Source: Heliocidaris tuberculata (Eukaryota; Echinodermata; Echinoidea; Camarodonta; Echinometridae). Taken from it: DNA of 64,000 bases. Positions 26,701 through 41,200 of the stretch are shown piece by piece. The notes below the pieces were generated by a model. That model searched no databases. It was not told the DNA's origin and worked only from the letters and a program-made list of their open reading frames with translations. The stretch spans positions 32,610,336 through 32,674,335 of the forward strand of contig CM046849.1 of NCBI GenBank assembly GCA_025618425.1. Reading direction: 5' to 3'. Positions within the stretch are counted from its first letter, which is position 1; the number at the start of each line of letters is the position of its first letter. Both the position numbers and the translations under genes were made by a program.

Positions 26701-29700
26701 CATATTGCGTTTTATGCCAGGAACTTTAAAAAGGAGAATAAGATTGAACATCCTTAAATTGGCAACACTCTGAGAGATTCAAAATCATTGTTTTTTGTCC
26801 AAATTGGCAACTTTTTCAACTTCTCGACAAAGTTCCTAACCATGTATATTATTTTCGAGACATTACATCTTATTAGAACCCCGTAGCACTAAAAGAAAAA
26901 TATTATTGTTGCCAATTTGCAGAACAAAATGTGATCAATTGAGCTCTTAAATAATTCCTGTCCTGATAGGGTTAACCCGGCTTTATCCCGGGTACAATAG
27001 GGCGCTCAAGAATTCAAGGATTAACCATTTACTTCACCTGTGTGGGGATGGGTCGATGTAGATATAACAGGTAGGAAATATACAAATGGAATTTTATTAT
27101 GAGCAAATGGGCAAGTTCATGGCAATGTTAGAATTAAAGGGTTTAATAGTTGTACGGAGGATATTTTCCTCTTGGGTAGTCATCCTCTTGAAAATACCAA
27201 GTGATATAAGAGTTTAAATTTTTTACAAATTGTAACTGGGCCTACCATTTACATGTACAGTTACGTCACAAATGGCTAAGTTTCCTTCGGGGTCCTCCGC
27301 AGAGTAAGCCAAGCGGGTTGGAGTCTCAGGAAACTTGTTTTCGCTGGGTAATGCTGATGTTCTGGAAATTTCAAAGTAAGAAATTTCAAATATTTCAAAT
27401 ATTGAGAAACAACCACTTACAACACAAGCACGCCAGCCCAATCCCTCATATGATATAATGCAGTTTGATGAGTACTTTGCATATTGAGATTCTCCTAAGG
27501 AATATAGGCCTACTTAGCTCAGCAAGCGAAATGGGAAAATGGTGAAAATCACTTATAACTTAATTGTCAATCTTAAAATCTAATTTCCGCAATCGTCCTA
27601 AAATGTGGTGGGTCTAAATAAAAGAAAATAACGGAAAGGTGCTCACAAATTAAGGGTGACGCTGCCAGAGTTGTCGGACGCATCGGGTTCCAAGTCACTT
27701 ATGTCTCCTATAGAGACATAGAAGTTTCCTTTGTCAGCATTGTAGTACCGGCTCATGGGGCACGGAGGGGAGAAAACAGGTGCTTCATTGTCTAAGATAA
27801 CAAAGGACGATCGGTAGCACAAAGTGAACAGAAAAGCATGTTTTTCAATAACAATGGCAACAATATTTTTTTAATATACGTGTAAAGTTTACACAACATA
27901 AGAGGAGCTCATCCAGGACTCCACTCAAATATTTGATGAATAACATTGATGAATTACATCTCAGACCAGCAAAGACTAGTCTGATGCGAAAGGATGCGAA
28001 AATAACTGTGGTTTGATCAGCAATGTGAGCGTCTGCAAAAAAGGCGCCTGGCTGGAATACTTCCCAAGGGGTGGAGAAGGTGCATACATTGTTTGCGGGC
28101 AAGCAATGAATCCGATGACCGGGGTAACAATATGTCAGTAAAGCGCGTAGAGACATGTATATGTATTAGGCGCTATACTAATCAAGAATATTATCAATAT
28201 TATTATGAAAGACTACAGACACGCTTAGACTTTCTATATAGCTATCAGAACATAATTTTTATTATTAATCTAATGATAAAAAAATTAGATAAAAAGAAAA
28301 AAAAACATTCGTGTTAATGGAAATGATAGTGAAAATAGAGATGATAATACGACTATGATAATGATATTTATAATGATAACAATCATTACCTCATAATCAT
28401 TACTTGCCTAGCATATCATCATTAACATTTAGCGATAAGAGATTAAAAATGACATCATTACATGCATATATTAATCATAATCATATATTAATCTTTGAGA
28501 ACGAAATTTTGTAAAAATATCAGGATATGTACAAAACTAATAAATTTCTTACAACTTTGCAGAAAAAAAAAACAAGGTGTTCTTGTTTTCATGATTTACA
28601 TAATTTGTCAACTATTTTTTATTTTTTTTAATTTTTTTTTTTTTGATTTTGTCTTCTTTATTATATACTGCAGGGTTGGCCTGTTTACTACGCAACCTGC
28701 TTTCACAAAGGTGTTTAACAAATCATTCTACATGAAAACACAAAATACATAACAATTAGGTAATTACAAAATTTTAAAAATGGAGAGCGAATTCATGGTA
28801 TTATCAAATGTACATTATTCAAATAGCAATGTCATAATTCTATTAATCTAAAGCTAATTAATAGTTAATCGCAACATTCTTCTTGTATTAACAAAATGTC
28901 TTTGGAATTTCAGAAACATTTTGGCCTCGATAGATACATCATACAGCTAATGTTTAGTGAATACTGTAACTCTTACATGTAAATATGTTACATTAAAACC
29001 TACCTGTACATGTTACTTCTCGTATGTCATTCCAATTCCCAGTATTGAGGCACGTCTTTTGGTAAACGCCATTTTGTAGGTACCCATTATCGCATGAGAA
29101 GGAGCAAAGGGTATTGTAGAGCACTCCACCAGAGTCTAAACATATATCTGGTGTCACAAGACCATTGTTAGGTGCCATCAGAGGATTACATTTTACCTGC
29201 ACTGTAATTGATTAAGGTGAGGAATGGGCAAATGTTTAAACAAAATGTCTACTTATTCATTTACAACTCTTTTAACCGACATGCTGCCCGTACATCAGCA
29301 ATATTACCCTTCTTGAACTTTATTATTCCAATTATTGATTATACTTACCTTATTTCTATGAGGAGAGTAGCTTGATAATGCATATTTCCATTATCTAATA
29401 AATGGTTACTACTGAATGGAGTATCAATCGTCTTGTTCATGAAATTCCTATCCCACATGCACTTTTAGCATCCTACTACAAAAAAAAGACAAACGAACTA
29501 TCAAACAGCAATTATTAAGTAAATAACAAATTACCATCACATTGTAAATCTTGACCATCAAATGTGCCATTAGCCTGACAAACTCTGGTAATCGACCTGA
29601 GTCCCTCACTCGTCTTGAAACCATCATTGCAACTGAAGTAGCATGAATCTCCGTAGAGAGCAGAGATCGGACAGCCAGAAACAGAACCTTGGTCGACTGT

Positions 29701-30804
29701 TGGAATGTCACATTCAATTCCTGAATTTGCAAAGAAATTTATGACAATGGCAATGGCAAGATTCATATGGCTATCAATATGACACACACATATGACGCAC
29801 GCATTAGGAAAACAATAAAATTTGTTTCGTATTAGGAACCAGCATGAAATAATGCTTCGAAAAATATGCATATTATGTTCATAGAAACAGACATGAAAAG
29901 GTGTATTTACTATTAAATATACTTCAAATTAACATCCTTTCTGCGTTTTGCCTCATTCAATCTAAATACAAGAAAATCCATCTTTTAGTGATGTCACTCA
30001 TGCTGTATTTTAAAAGACATATGACGGTCATAATTTGAAATTTTACAATGAGGCAAATATGAATTGATATTATGTTTTATTGATCGATTTATATATCGAT
30101 TTATACATACATTGAACTTCATATTAAATGTATCTTGTACTTCATTTAACATATTTATAAAAATGATACGTTTATAGCTATGAAAGTGATTGATTACTAT
30201 GTCTAAAGTATATTTTGTAAACCTTGCTTTTTGTAACATCTTACTGGTAATTTTTATTCTTTTGAAAAGATGTATTTACTACTTACAATGCCACAATAAG
30301 ACTGACTGACTGAATTAATTAATTAATTAATGCATGATTGATCGAATAACTAACTAAATTTATAAATTAGTTAATAAAAACACAAGTACATGTATACAAA
30401 TGTCACTGGGATGTTTTTACACTCACATTCGGCGAGTGGTGATAATGTGCTATTCCAGAATACTCTGTGTGTTGCTACATAATATTCAGAAAGAATCTAG
30501 GATCAATTGTGGTCATTTTCTACCAAAAACACTAGGTTTTACCAGCGCTTCATAAATGTACATGTCCATCACAATGTCACAGAGGTGTAGTTTATTTTCA
30601 ATTATTTCATGAAAACAAATTTCTAATCTTCCAGAAGGTAAATAGTGGTAGTACATCTAGCATGCCACAACTTTTTAAATCATTTTCACCAAGTTAGCTG
30701 GAGCAGTGATTATGTGGACTTTTTGAACTGTCATAATGGTAATGATATAACCTGTCTACAGTTTGAAATAAATATAAAGCGACATTTCGATAGATAATGC
30801 TAGG

Positions 30805-30877
<73 letters not shown>

Positions 30878-32230
30878 CATATATATGTATATGTATTGAA
30901 ATAAATGTTACTATTTGTAGCTTTTATCGTCCTCCTTTATTTGTCAAGCTTTCGATCAAAGATCTTCATTCGGACTGCATAAAAAATAATGACAAGTTAA
31001 GTACTAAACAAATGTAAGAAATCGAAATGTATATTCCGATGTAAATGTCAGCCATCATTTTGTGTTATTTATGCAGTCCTGATGAAGATCTTTGATCGAA
31101 AGCTTGACAAATAAAGGAGGACAATAAAAGCTACAACCGCCTCATAGTAACATTTCTTTCAATATACCTTCCACTAAAACAACTATGAGTGACCACCAGC
31201 GTTGTGTTCAAGGAACATTTCTTACAATATATATATATATATATGCGAAGATACCCAACTTGAACATTTCGACGGCGTCTCGGTAAATTGTATAGTGTGA
31301 CTACTGATGAGACAGGAGACAAGGACGTAGATGAACTTCAACTTTATTAGATCAAGCTTTCGGCCTTCCCGGCCTTCTGTACAATATTTCTAAGCTATGT
31401 TCTTATTATTCATTCATTAAGTTACTTGTAATAAACTGTAGCCATGAAGGCATATGCTAATATCAATATGCAAATGTATATTTTGTTATTTAATGGCATA
31501 CAAAAGCACACAATGATATGTGCTATGTGTTTGTATTATCATCTTCAGAACCTGAAGAAGGCCGGGAAGCTATATTTTTTTCAGTCAGGACTTAACTGCA
31601 CCACCCGACGAGAGAGGGCAGTATTTGAGCGTCAAGAGCAGAACCATCCATACACAGAGTTTGGCCAACTCGGTTTCAATTGGGCACAACATGGCGTATA
31701 TTCCTTTGTTGCATGCTTGCCTAACAAAGCAACAGGCAGCCATATTTGTTACCCACTGGAGCAGAGTTGACCAAATTCTGTGCATGGATGGCACGGGTCA
31801 AGAGGGGTGACAATACGGTTTATTCCGTCAAGACTACTCTGCATGAATATTCATGAAAAACAAATTGTAGGGATATTATAAAATGAGTGTGTGGTGCATT
31901 TGGATCCACGTTGTGCTCGTCATGAAGGAATCACGAGTTCTTGTCTCGGCAGGGTAAGGGGTTAGAATTTAGGATATCATCATTGACGAAATTTTCTTTT
32001 GCTGAAATAAAGTAATGTGAAACTTTGAGAAAATACAAATCTTAAAGTTGTAGTCTCTCTCAAAGTCTCCAAAACGGGGCCTCTTGACACTCAATACTGC
32101 CCTCTCTTGTCAGTGGCGCAAATCCTGACAGAAAAAAACATACGCGGCCGGGAAGGTCGAAAGCTTGATCTAATAAAGTTGAAGTTCAGCTACATGTACG
32201 TCCTTGTCTCCTGTCTCATCAATCCTCACA

Positions 32231-32263
<33 letters not shown>

Positions 32264-35200
32264 CAAGCAACAACTTAGAGAAAAATGTTTTGTTAAAGAG
32301 TATGATTTAGAAACGGAAACCGATTTTCTACCATCTTACGAAAAGTAATCTTTGGGGAAGGGGGATTTCCTGCGAAAAATTTATAAACCGTTGACACTAA
32401 AATGATGCAATTACTTACGGTTGCAGGATGGAAGAGTATTACTCCAACTTCCAAAAGTAGCAGTTGAACTAGATCGATTGCAAATGAGTGAGAGAAAGGA
32501 TTCATCTTCAGTTTCGACTGAGAGTTCATAACCAGGCATACAAGACACCAGGCACTCAGATCCATAGATTGCCCCTTCTGTACAGCTCCCGCTACCAGAA
32601 TCCATCGTAAGCTCACCATTTGGTGGGACATACAGAGGAGGACATCTGGTTACTGCCAAAACAAAACAAAACAAAACAAAGAGGTAAAGGCCCTTTACAA
32701 GTACATGTTATAAAATCAATTATGACAGAGTAAATATCTAGAAATTCTTGTACATGGACGTACCTAGATCCCTTCCTCAGTAAATGTATTAGTGGGACGG
32801 AAATGGAAAAATATAATTGCAAATTATAAGGGAAAAGCAAATAAAATGAGCACACAACTGGAAGCTCGATTCAATATCCATATCGAACACGATAAAAACT
32901 ATTTTCGAAAAATCAACTGAAGGCAATTTCAATAGCCCTGTCTATCACCTTTAGAAATGCGTAAACATTACAACGGCGTATTACGTAATCCGAACCTGAT
33001 TTCTATGGGCAGTACAATAGGCCTTTGAAATTGCCCTTGAGTTTATTTTTCGAAAGTAGTTTTTATCATGTTATCGGGAGACTTTTCAAATTTTGTAATT
33101 ACAAAAGAAAAAAAATAAAACACAGTCACGAAAATAAGAATACAGAGCACGACGTTTCTCTGAGTCCTATAATTTAAAACGAATAGATACGGCCGTATTC
33201 TGAAAACTATGGTGTATTTTATGTTAAGTAAATATACAATATATTTCTTCGTAGAGGTCAGATCTGCCCATCTACAATATGGAAATTGTCCAAGTGTACT
33301 GGATTTCGTTTTTTCTTTCCTTGTAGAGAAAATAGGTATATCATAATTTTTGTATCATATATCAAGTTAAGACATATGATCGAAGTTTCTGTATTTGCTT
33401 TAAAAATTAATTATATTAATTTATCATAATATCAAGTTTTTAGTCGCCACTTGAAAGTACAGGACATACAATTTCATTTGATTTACTAACCACTGTTATC
33501 CATGTATTATTCTAAAAAGCCGATCCTGTAAGACTTCATTTATTAACAAGCTACAAATCTGTTTATACATTTTTTTTTATCTGTAGGCCCTTAGAGTTTT
33601 TTTAAAAAAGAAAAAGAATCATGCAATCCTACCATCCACCTTCATAAGCAATGGACCTGGTACACTATTTCAACTTTCACACTGTCACAATTCTGTGCAA
33701 AGTTTTTTTTTCCCCCGAACCATGCTGGATTTAATATATATCATGCTTTAGCTTGTATAGTGTATCATACTTTTATTAAATGAAGAAATGATATCGACAA
33801 GCTCAGGTGACGAAATAAAATTTTTGCTGCAGTAATTTTTTCTTCCTTACAAAATTTAGAAGATAGTTGATGTTTTGAAACAAGATGCGTTAGGAAAGTG
33901 TGCTTGTAAACCTTTATATATGTATGTGATTTTTATCATTTAATCATTCCGAAAAATAATGTGTGAGTTAGTTTCTTTAAAAAAAGATTATCATCCTGAT
34001 TAAAGATTTTATGCGATCTCATAGGCATCTTAGCGCGGTGCATTATATTGCTTGGACCTCACCCCCAAGTTCAAAGAAAAAAATATTGGGGATTTATCAC
34101 CCCCATCCTCTACAATAAGCATGATCAGATAAGCGATCATATTCATTTATAGAATATCTTCAAGAAAGGATATCTATTTTTTAAAAAAGTGATTTTTTTG
34201 TTTGTTTTTGTTTTCTTTTGTTACAAACCTCTGACGTCTAAGTCGAAAGAACAGGATCCCCAGTTGCCTGCATTATCCTCAGCTCTGTACTCCACAGTAT
34301 GGTGTCCTTCAGGAAGAGTGGTTGGTATGCTACCAGACACTACGTTTGAATTCATCTTAAATAACTTTGCTGTCAAAATATCTCCAGCATCAGTTGCCTT
34401 GAATGAATGAAACGAAATAATTACTGAATTAACTTTTATGTGAGAACGATCAAAAATATACACGTACATGTATATCGATTTCAGACTTTGAGCAGCATTG
34501 CAATGGAACTGTCTTCCTGCCCTGGTATATCATGAAGTAATTCGCAATCCTCTTTTATTAGTACCACATGTGACTCTCACTGATCAATTATAGTAGTTTA
34601 GTTCTAATCAAATTGTCATGTCATAACATGTATATCCTCATTCATTCTTTTTTTTTCTCTCTCTCTCCCCTTCCCTCCCTCTCTCTTCAATTCCTATCCA
34701 CCTTTCTACCTTTCTCCTTGCTGTTCTGCATCACCACTATGCTATTTTTGTATTTTAAATGACGCTATTTCATTCATGAATGTATTTTCAATAACGCTAT
34801 ATGTATTTTCGATGACGTACATTATTTTATGCTTCCAGCATATCAATGCATATACATTATATACGTATGTACTTAGTAATGGCATGTGCAGTCATCTGTA
34901 ACTCTCTTATATCCTCATTCCTTCTTCTTTCTCTCTCTTCCCCTCTCTCTTTCTCTCCTTCTCTCCCTCTCTCTTCGGTTCCTATCCACCTTTCTCCCTT
35001 TCTCCTTGCTGTTCTGCATCACCAGGACCTCCTCTACTCCCTCGTAGTAAGATTTTATTTAAACTGTAAGGGCTCACAAGGCGGCAAGCTTCTGCTTATC
35101 TTGGAGCTCTTAGTTCTGTTGGAAATACGTTTCTGTGATCATATTATGTAAACTGTATACTATGTACTTGTATTTCTATGCAGAACTGAATAAATGAAAT

Positions 35201-38200
35201 GAAATGAAATGAAACGAAATGAAATGAAATAATCGTTGTGTTGATAAAGATATCGATTCCAAACTTGCAAGTAATACCACAGATGGTCTTTTGGGAGGAG
35301 GGGAGGGGAGGATGTGATTAAGTAATTGGCATACATTTGTGGTAAATGCGTATTTTGATGGTACATCTGATTAACATGGAATAAATATACTAATTCATTA
35401 GAATGCTTGAAATCCACAGAAAGTATCAACCATTAGAATGTACAATTTTGATATATTAACTGTAGAGAACGAATTGCTCATGAAACTCGAAAATCAAGTC
35501 AGACATTTCGTTATCATATCCATTACCTGAACAGGTTCCCACATGTCAGCATGGAATGTTGCCTCCAGTTGGTTGTAGTCAGCATAAAGAACCTGATCAG
35601 ATGGACAGGTAACCTGCGGGTCAGTTTCATCTGCAAATGTATTATCCATTAAGAAGAAAAATGTTACTTCCTAGTTCCTAGTATAAAGTCAACATACTTG
35701 AAAAAAATACAACGAAAATGCTTGAAGAAAAAGTATATCAGAAAGGGGATAAAAATCATGGTCACAATTTTACTGCATAATACAAAAATTGAAGAAATCA
35801 ATGTCAAACCTTGACACAAAATCAATGCCAAACCTTGACACAGTTGATCGAAGCCATCCCAGGACCCGTCTTGCATACATCTACGAGTTAAGCTGTAGAG
35901 TGGAGTGTATCCAAGGTTACAAGATGACCGACAGATTGTGTTGTAGTGTTGAATGTGACTGACATTGGTGCTTATTCCATCATTTGTGCAGGATACGATT
36001 TCTCCATCGACAGGATCGGAGAGAGGATTGCACGTTACAACTGAAATTAAACATCAAACATAAAAGCTGAACAACGCTATACGACTAGACATTGGGAAAA
36101 GAAAAGGAAAAGAAAAAGGGTAATGATAAATCTTATTTCTAAAACTAGACAAATAGTATATAGGTCTATCAATTGATAATAAGATTCTGTCGAGGTCCGT
36201 ATACATTAATACTACGAGGACATTTTGGGATAAAATTCTTATTTGTTGACGAGGAGTAGTAAAGAATATGCTGGGTTTTATACAATCTTCCTAATATCTG
36301 CCCCAACCCGATGCTGGTGCGATCCTGGTATTCTTACCCCCATGCATTTGCCCCCTCTACGCACAATTCAGCGAACATTCCGTACTCAGCTTGGAGAAGG
36401 TAAAGAGGAGAAGACTTAATTGGAGTTTTAATAACCTTAAAATAAAATCAGCCGGATTCACCACTTTACATACTTTAGGGAGTAAAAAAGTAGTTTATCA
36501 ATTAAAGGAACTTGACATAATTGCTTACTAGAACATGAAATTGTTCCACCTCCTTCCCAGTAGCCTGCGTTTTGCTCATTTGCAACACAGGTTCGTTGAA
36601 GAGGGTCACCGTTATTGCTTGGTCTGAACCCTACGTCACAGTAGAGAATACATGTGGTTCCGAACTGTTCTCGTTGGAAAGGGCATCCGTTTATTCCGCC
36701 ATTGATCGGTTCAGGAAGTGATGCGCAAGTGATAACTTATATGTTAAAGTAATGGAGAAATAGAGGAAAAAAACAAATATTTAAAACTTGTGTGATGATC
36801 ACTTTCGGATAATATCATGATAAATATTTGTGTGATATTGTAACAAAACTGTATTTGGATGTCTGGTAGGAGACTACTTCTCTTCTTATCTCCCTTCTCC
36901 CTCTTTCCTACACTTGCTCCTCTCTACTGTCTCTGTGTGTACATGCTGTGTGTACATGTGTAGTAAGAGTGCTGTGCACTCAAGCGTATAGAGAGTTTCC
37001 AGTTTGGACCCTCCTGGAGAGAGGGGTACCAGGTACAGGTAGGGGAGTTGTTGTTTAGCCCTGGTTGAGAGCAGTTGTGTTTTACCCCTACTCTGGACAG
37101 CTGCGTTTGTATACATGTACATGGAATCTGTGCTCATTGTTCTATCGAGAGTTGAATTTGATGCAGTCCTTGAGTTGACTGAATAAAGAGCAAGGCAATT
37201 AAAGAGCTAAGACTGAAAAGGTAATTCACATTGCGTAGACTCGTTAATCAATGCCATGCTACCGTTACGATTGATTGTGAGTGATTTTATGTGAATTTGT
37301 GCGAGTCTGTCCATAAGTGCAAGTGAGAGCGTGAATAGACTGATAGTGATGCATGCACGGTCATGTGTTGAAGTCACAATATACCTTTGTGAAAGAACCG
37401 GCTAGTGAGTGAGAGGCTAGAAGACAAGTTGATTACAATTCAATTTGGTTACAATATGTTTACCTGCTTCTGTTCAAATTTTGATAATTTCAGCACTTCA
37501 CACATAAGTTAACATCAGTTTAAACAATTACTCATAGACCTTTGTTCATCTTTTAGCAAATGCAAAGTTCAACATGTTCAAAATCTGCGCAATTCGCACT
37601 ACATCGTCGAAAGGAGCCCGGCCAATGACCATGGTGACTGGTGTATATCTTGGTCAGAGACCATGAGCTATCAATCTTTAACCAGTCAGCAACCGGGTGG
37701 TAATTGTTGACCAATCAGTCAACTGACAAGTGATCTGCAACCAATCGGCAATCCAATCAGTTGTCAGTAGTAGGCGACAGGTCGCCCCTTTTTGATTGTT
37801 AAAGTTGCTGGTGGTAGGTTATTGCCAGCGGTAGCCGAGCATTTTTTGTGGTAGATGACCTTCAGTACCCAATCTGCAATCATTGAGTAACTTGTTTGAG
37901 ACCTATTGGCTTTCGTCAAATTACCAACCGATCACCAAAAAAGGCGTCCGGTTGCCGACCAGAGAAACGGAAAAAAGCTGCAACCTTTGACAACCGCTGA
38001 CGACTAAACCCCCCAAATTTGAAACATATTTTTCTCACCAACAAGGCGCCGGACTGTTGCAGGAAGGACGCCAAACGATTGCTCACAGGTCATCTATTGA
38101 TTGCAGACCAGTTGGGCATAATTATCCTAATATGTGACTCTATAGTGATTGATGACTGCGCAGAGGTAGTACAGTCATATTACGGAAATGACTAATTGCA

Positions 38201-41200
38201 ACAGATAATTTCAGCTTTTTTTTAGTATCATAAACACAAGCTTACCATGTAAATAATTCTAAGAAACCCAAGTGGTGGAAAGTGTTGAAAATACCCGAAA
38301 TAAGTGATGATTATTGTCAATTTTCCAAAAGCACCAAGAAAGTCAACTATACACATAGAGCGACTCCGTTTCAGCTCGACACTCTCTAACACATATCAAA
38401 ATCAGAATTCGTTTCGCCTCTATTTCGTTTGCATTTCATGGTTCTCGAAGTAGCTACACGGCCCACATTTTTTCCTTCATCATTTTGTGCATGTAAAAAC
38501 CGTTGACCTATTTATCTAGAAATTTCTCGCTTGCTGTAGCTGTAGGATCTGTCATGTCATTTCTCCTCTTTCTCCCTCTTTCTTTTTTCATCCTCCCGTT
38601 CTCCTTTTCTCTCTCTTTCTTTGCACTCCCTGCACTTCCCACTTTTCACTTCTTTCACCTTTCTACTTACCATCCTCTCTTATTTATATTTTTTCTCCAT
38701 ATATCGCATCTCATCCCCATCCTTAATTGGCTTCTATTACTTTGAATACAACAAAAAGTTTGTTGTTCTTTGTTTGTTTGTTTTTTAATATCCCCTTTCT
38801 TTAGTATTTCCTATTTTTTGTAAAGGATTGTCACGCCATCAGGCTTTGCTTATGTGACAATCCTTCTTTATGATTCATTTACATTAACTATTATACCATG
38901 TAATTACTTTATTTGATAATGTATTAATATTTGTTTATTACGTTGTAATCAGTTTGTAAAATATGTTTGAGAAAAAAAAGGATCATAAAAAGATATAAAT
39001 AAATCAAATCAAATCAAATCAAATATACCTTTTATTAAAAATTCGGAAAAGGAAATCAACATATTAGGAAAAAGTCGGAAATCCATCAATTTTTTTTTTT
39101 TTTTTTTAATGACAGCTCGTATGCAACCGATCAGTGTCTTTTCTGCAACTGGGGTTTTATTCGGCATGGATTGTTAATGGTAGCAGCCTTTTTTAGGCTG
39201 CCGCTGGTCGGCAACCGTTTGTCACTCTGGTGTAAATGAGTCCTTACATTTTCAATAGTATCACTTGCTAGTGGACACCGTTCAGAAGCTCCCCCTTGTG
39301 GCTCCATCACACCCCATCCTCACACCCCTCACACGCGCACACCCATAAAGAAAGTGGCATTGTCATGCGACATCATTATCATTTTTTAGGCAACTTCCAA
39401 GTAAAATAATTTATACACTACGATTTACCTTCACATGTTGGATTGGGTTGAAGCCAAGATCCATCTATGCTACATTGAGTAATACTTGTACCCTTAAGAG
39501 TGTATCCTTCCGTACAGCTATAAGAACAGGTTTCGTTGATTGGAACACTGGTAGATGTGGCACACAATGTACCGTTGCTTACCTCCAAAATTCCATTTAA
39601 TGGTGGCCTGTCACAAGTTTGTACTAAAGAGATGAAAAGAATTATGAAATAGAACGTGTTCATTTGGTATGTAACTATATTATTTTTTTCTTCAGATACT
39701 TTAATTAAATTATAATTCATGATATTGCAAGAAATGAAAAGCATAAATTCTCTTGCAGAAGCTAGACCACTATGGTATTCAGGGTCACTTACTGCTGAAG
39801 ATCCGGGCCAACCTTACTGAAAGATCCCAGCGTGTTGCCGTAGATGGCCAATCATCTGATTGGACTCCTGTTTCCTCAAGGAACAGTACATTCCAAATGG
39901 TATCTCCTCCAAGCTAAGATTGTTTGCAGATGATTGTCTCATCCATCGATCTATCTGTAATCTGCATGACCACCATGCCCTGCAACAGGACCCTGATCTT
40001 CTTTACCAGTGGTCAGTTACCTGGCAGATGAAGTTTAATACCGATAAATGCCACCTCCCTTAAACCTAGAAGGAAACTACCATTTTGGCAACATTCAACT
40101 TTCAGAAGTCAAGGAATATAAATACTTTAGGTATCACATTCACCAGCAACCTACCCTGGCAACGCCTCATCAACGGAATAACATCAAAAGTAAACCAAAT
40201 ACTTGGTCTCATCAGTCAAAATCCCCAACGATCCTCCTGGAAGATACACCTCACTTGTTCGGCCCCATGTTGAGTACTGTCCTACAGTTTGGAAACCATC
40301 CATAAAGAAGAACACATCACAAATTGGAGCTGTTCAGCAAAGTGCAGCACGATCTGTTCTCCAGAAGTACCACCAAACTGAAATTTTGTCTGTCATGATC
40401 GAGGACCTTCAATGGAGCGCCCTGGAGAAACGCAGACATGCTGCATGCCTCACCCTCCTGTACAGGATTCAACATGGCCTCGATCGTTGCAATAAATCCA
40501 GATCAGTTTCTTACACCTGTGACCCACAGTAGCACCAGGCAATGCCACCCAAATAAATTCCAGTTGATTACCAACCGCACCCAGCTGTATCGCAATATCC
40601 TGACTGATGGATCCTGTCAAGTACCAACACAGAAGTTGAAGTAGAAGTCTTCCTATGTTGATACATATCATTACCAAGTTTGAGGTTCATACCTCAAGTT
40701 GTTCTTGAGATACGAACGGACGGACAACCCCAAAACAAAATGCCTCTGGCCCCATCTTTGGTAGGTGGAGGAATATAGACTGAATTTTAAAAATTATTTC
40801 ATGTAAGGATAAAAGGCTGAATAAGAAATCATAAAATAACTAACCTTCACATACTGGCATTTCACCAAACCATTCAGCTGTATTAGTCTCTGGCTGAAGT
40901 GTAGGCCTACAATAAAGCACACTATTTGTTATCACGTATCCTTCGACACACTCGTAATGGCAGTGAGAAGAAACCTTTGTCCCGCAACTGCCGAAAGAAT
41001 ATTGACCATTCACAACTTCAGGTGCTGTTTGGCAGTGTAGTTCTGCAACGAAAAACAAAAAGACATAGTAGGAGAAATGGGAATCTCAAAATGATGAAAA
41101 GGATTAACCCTTAATCTACCGCCATGTACTTAACCAAGTGCAACTGTGCTAATCCCTATTGTGCCAGCCACGAACTTCCCCCTGTGCCGGGTTTAATTTG

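Noticed and set aside
36857..37230. Possible solo LTR ending with AATAAAGAGCAAGG
   Set aside because: No matching TG...CA ends or target-site duplication could be shown; left unannotated.
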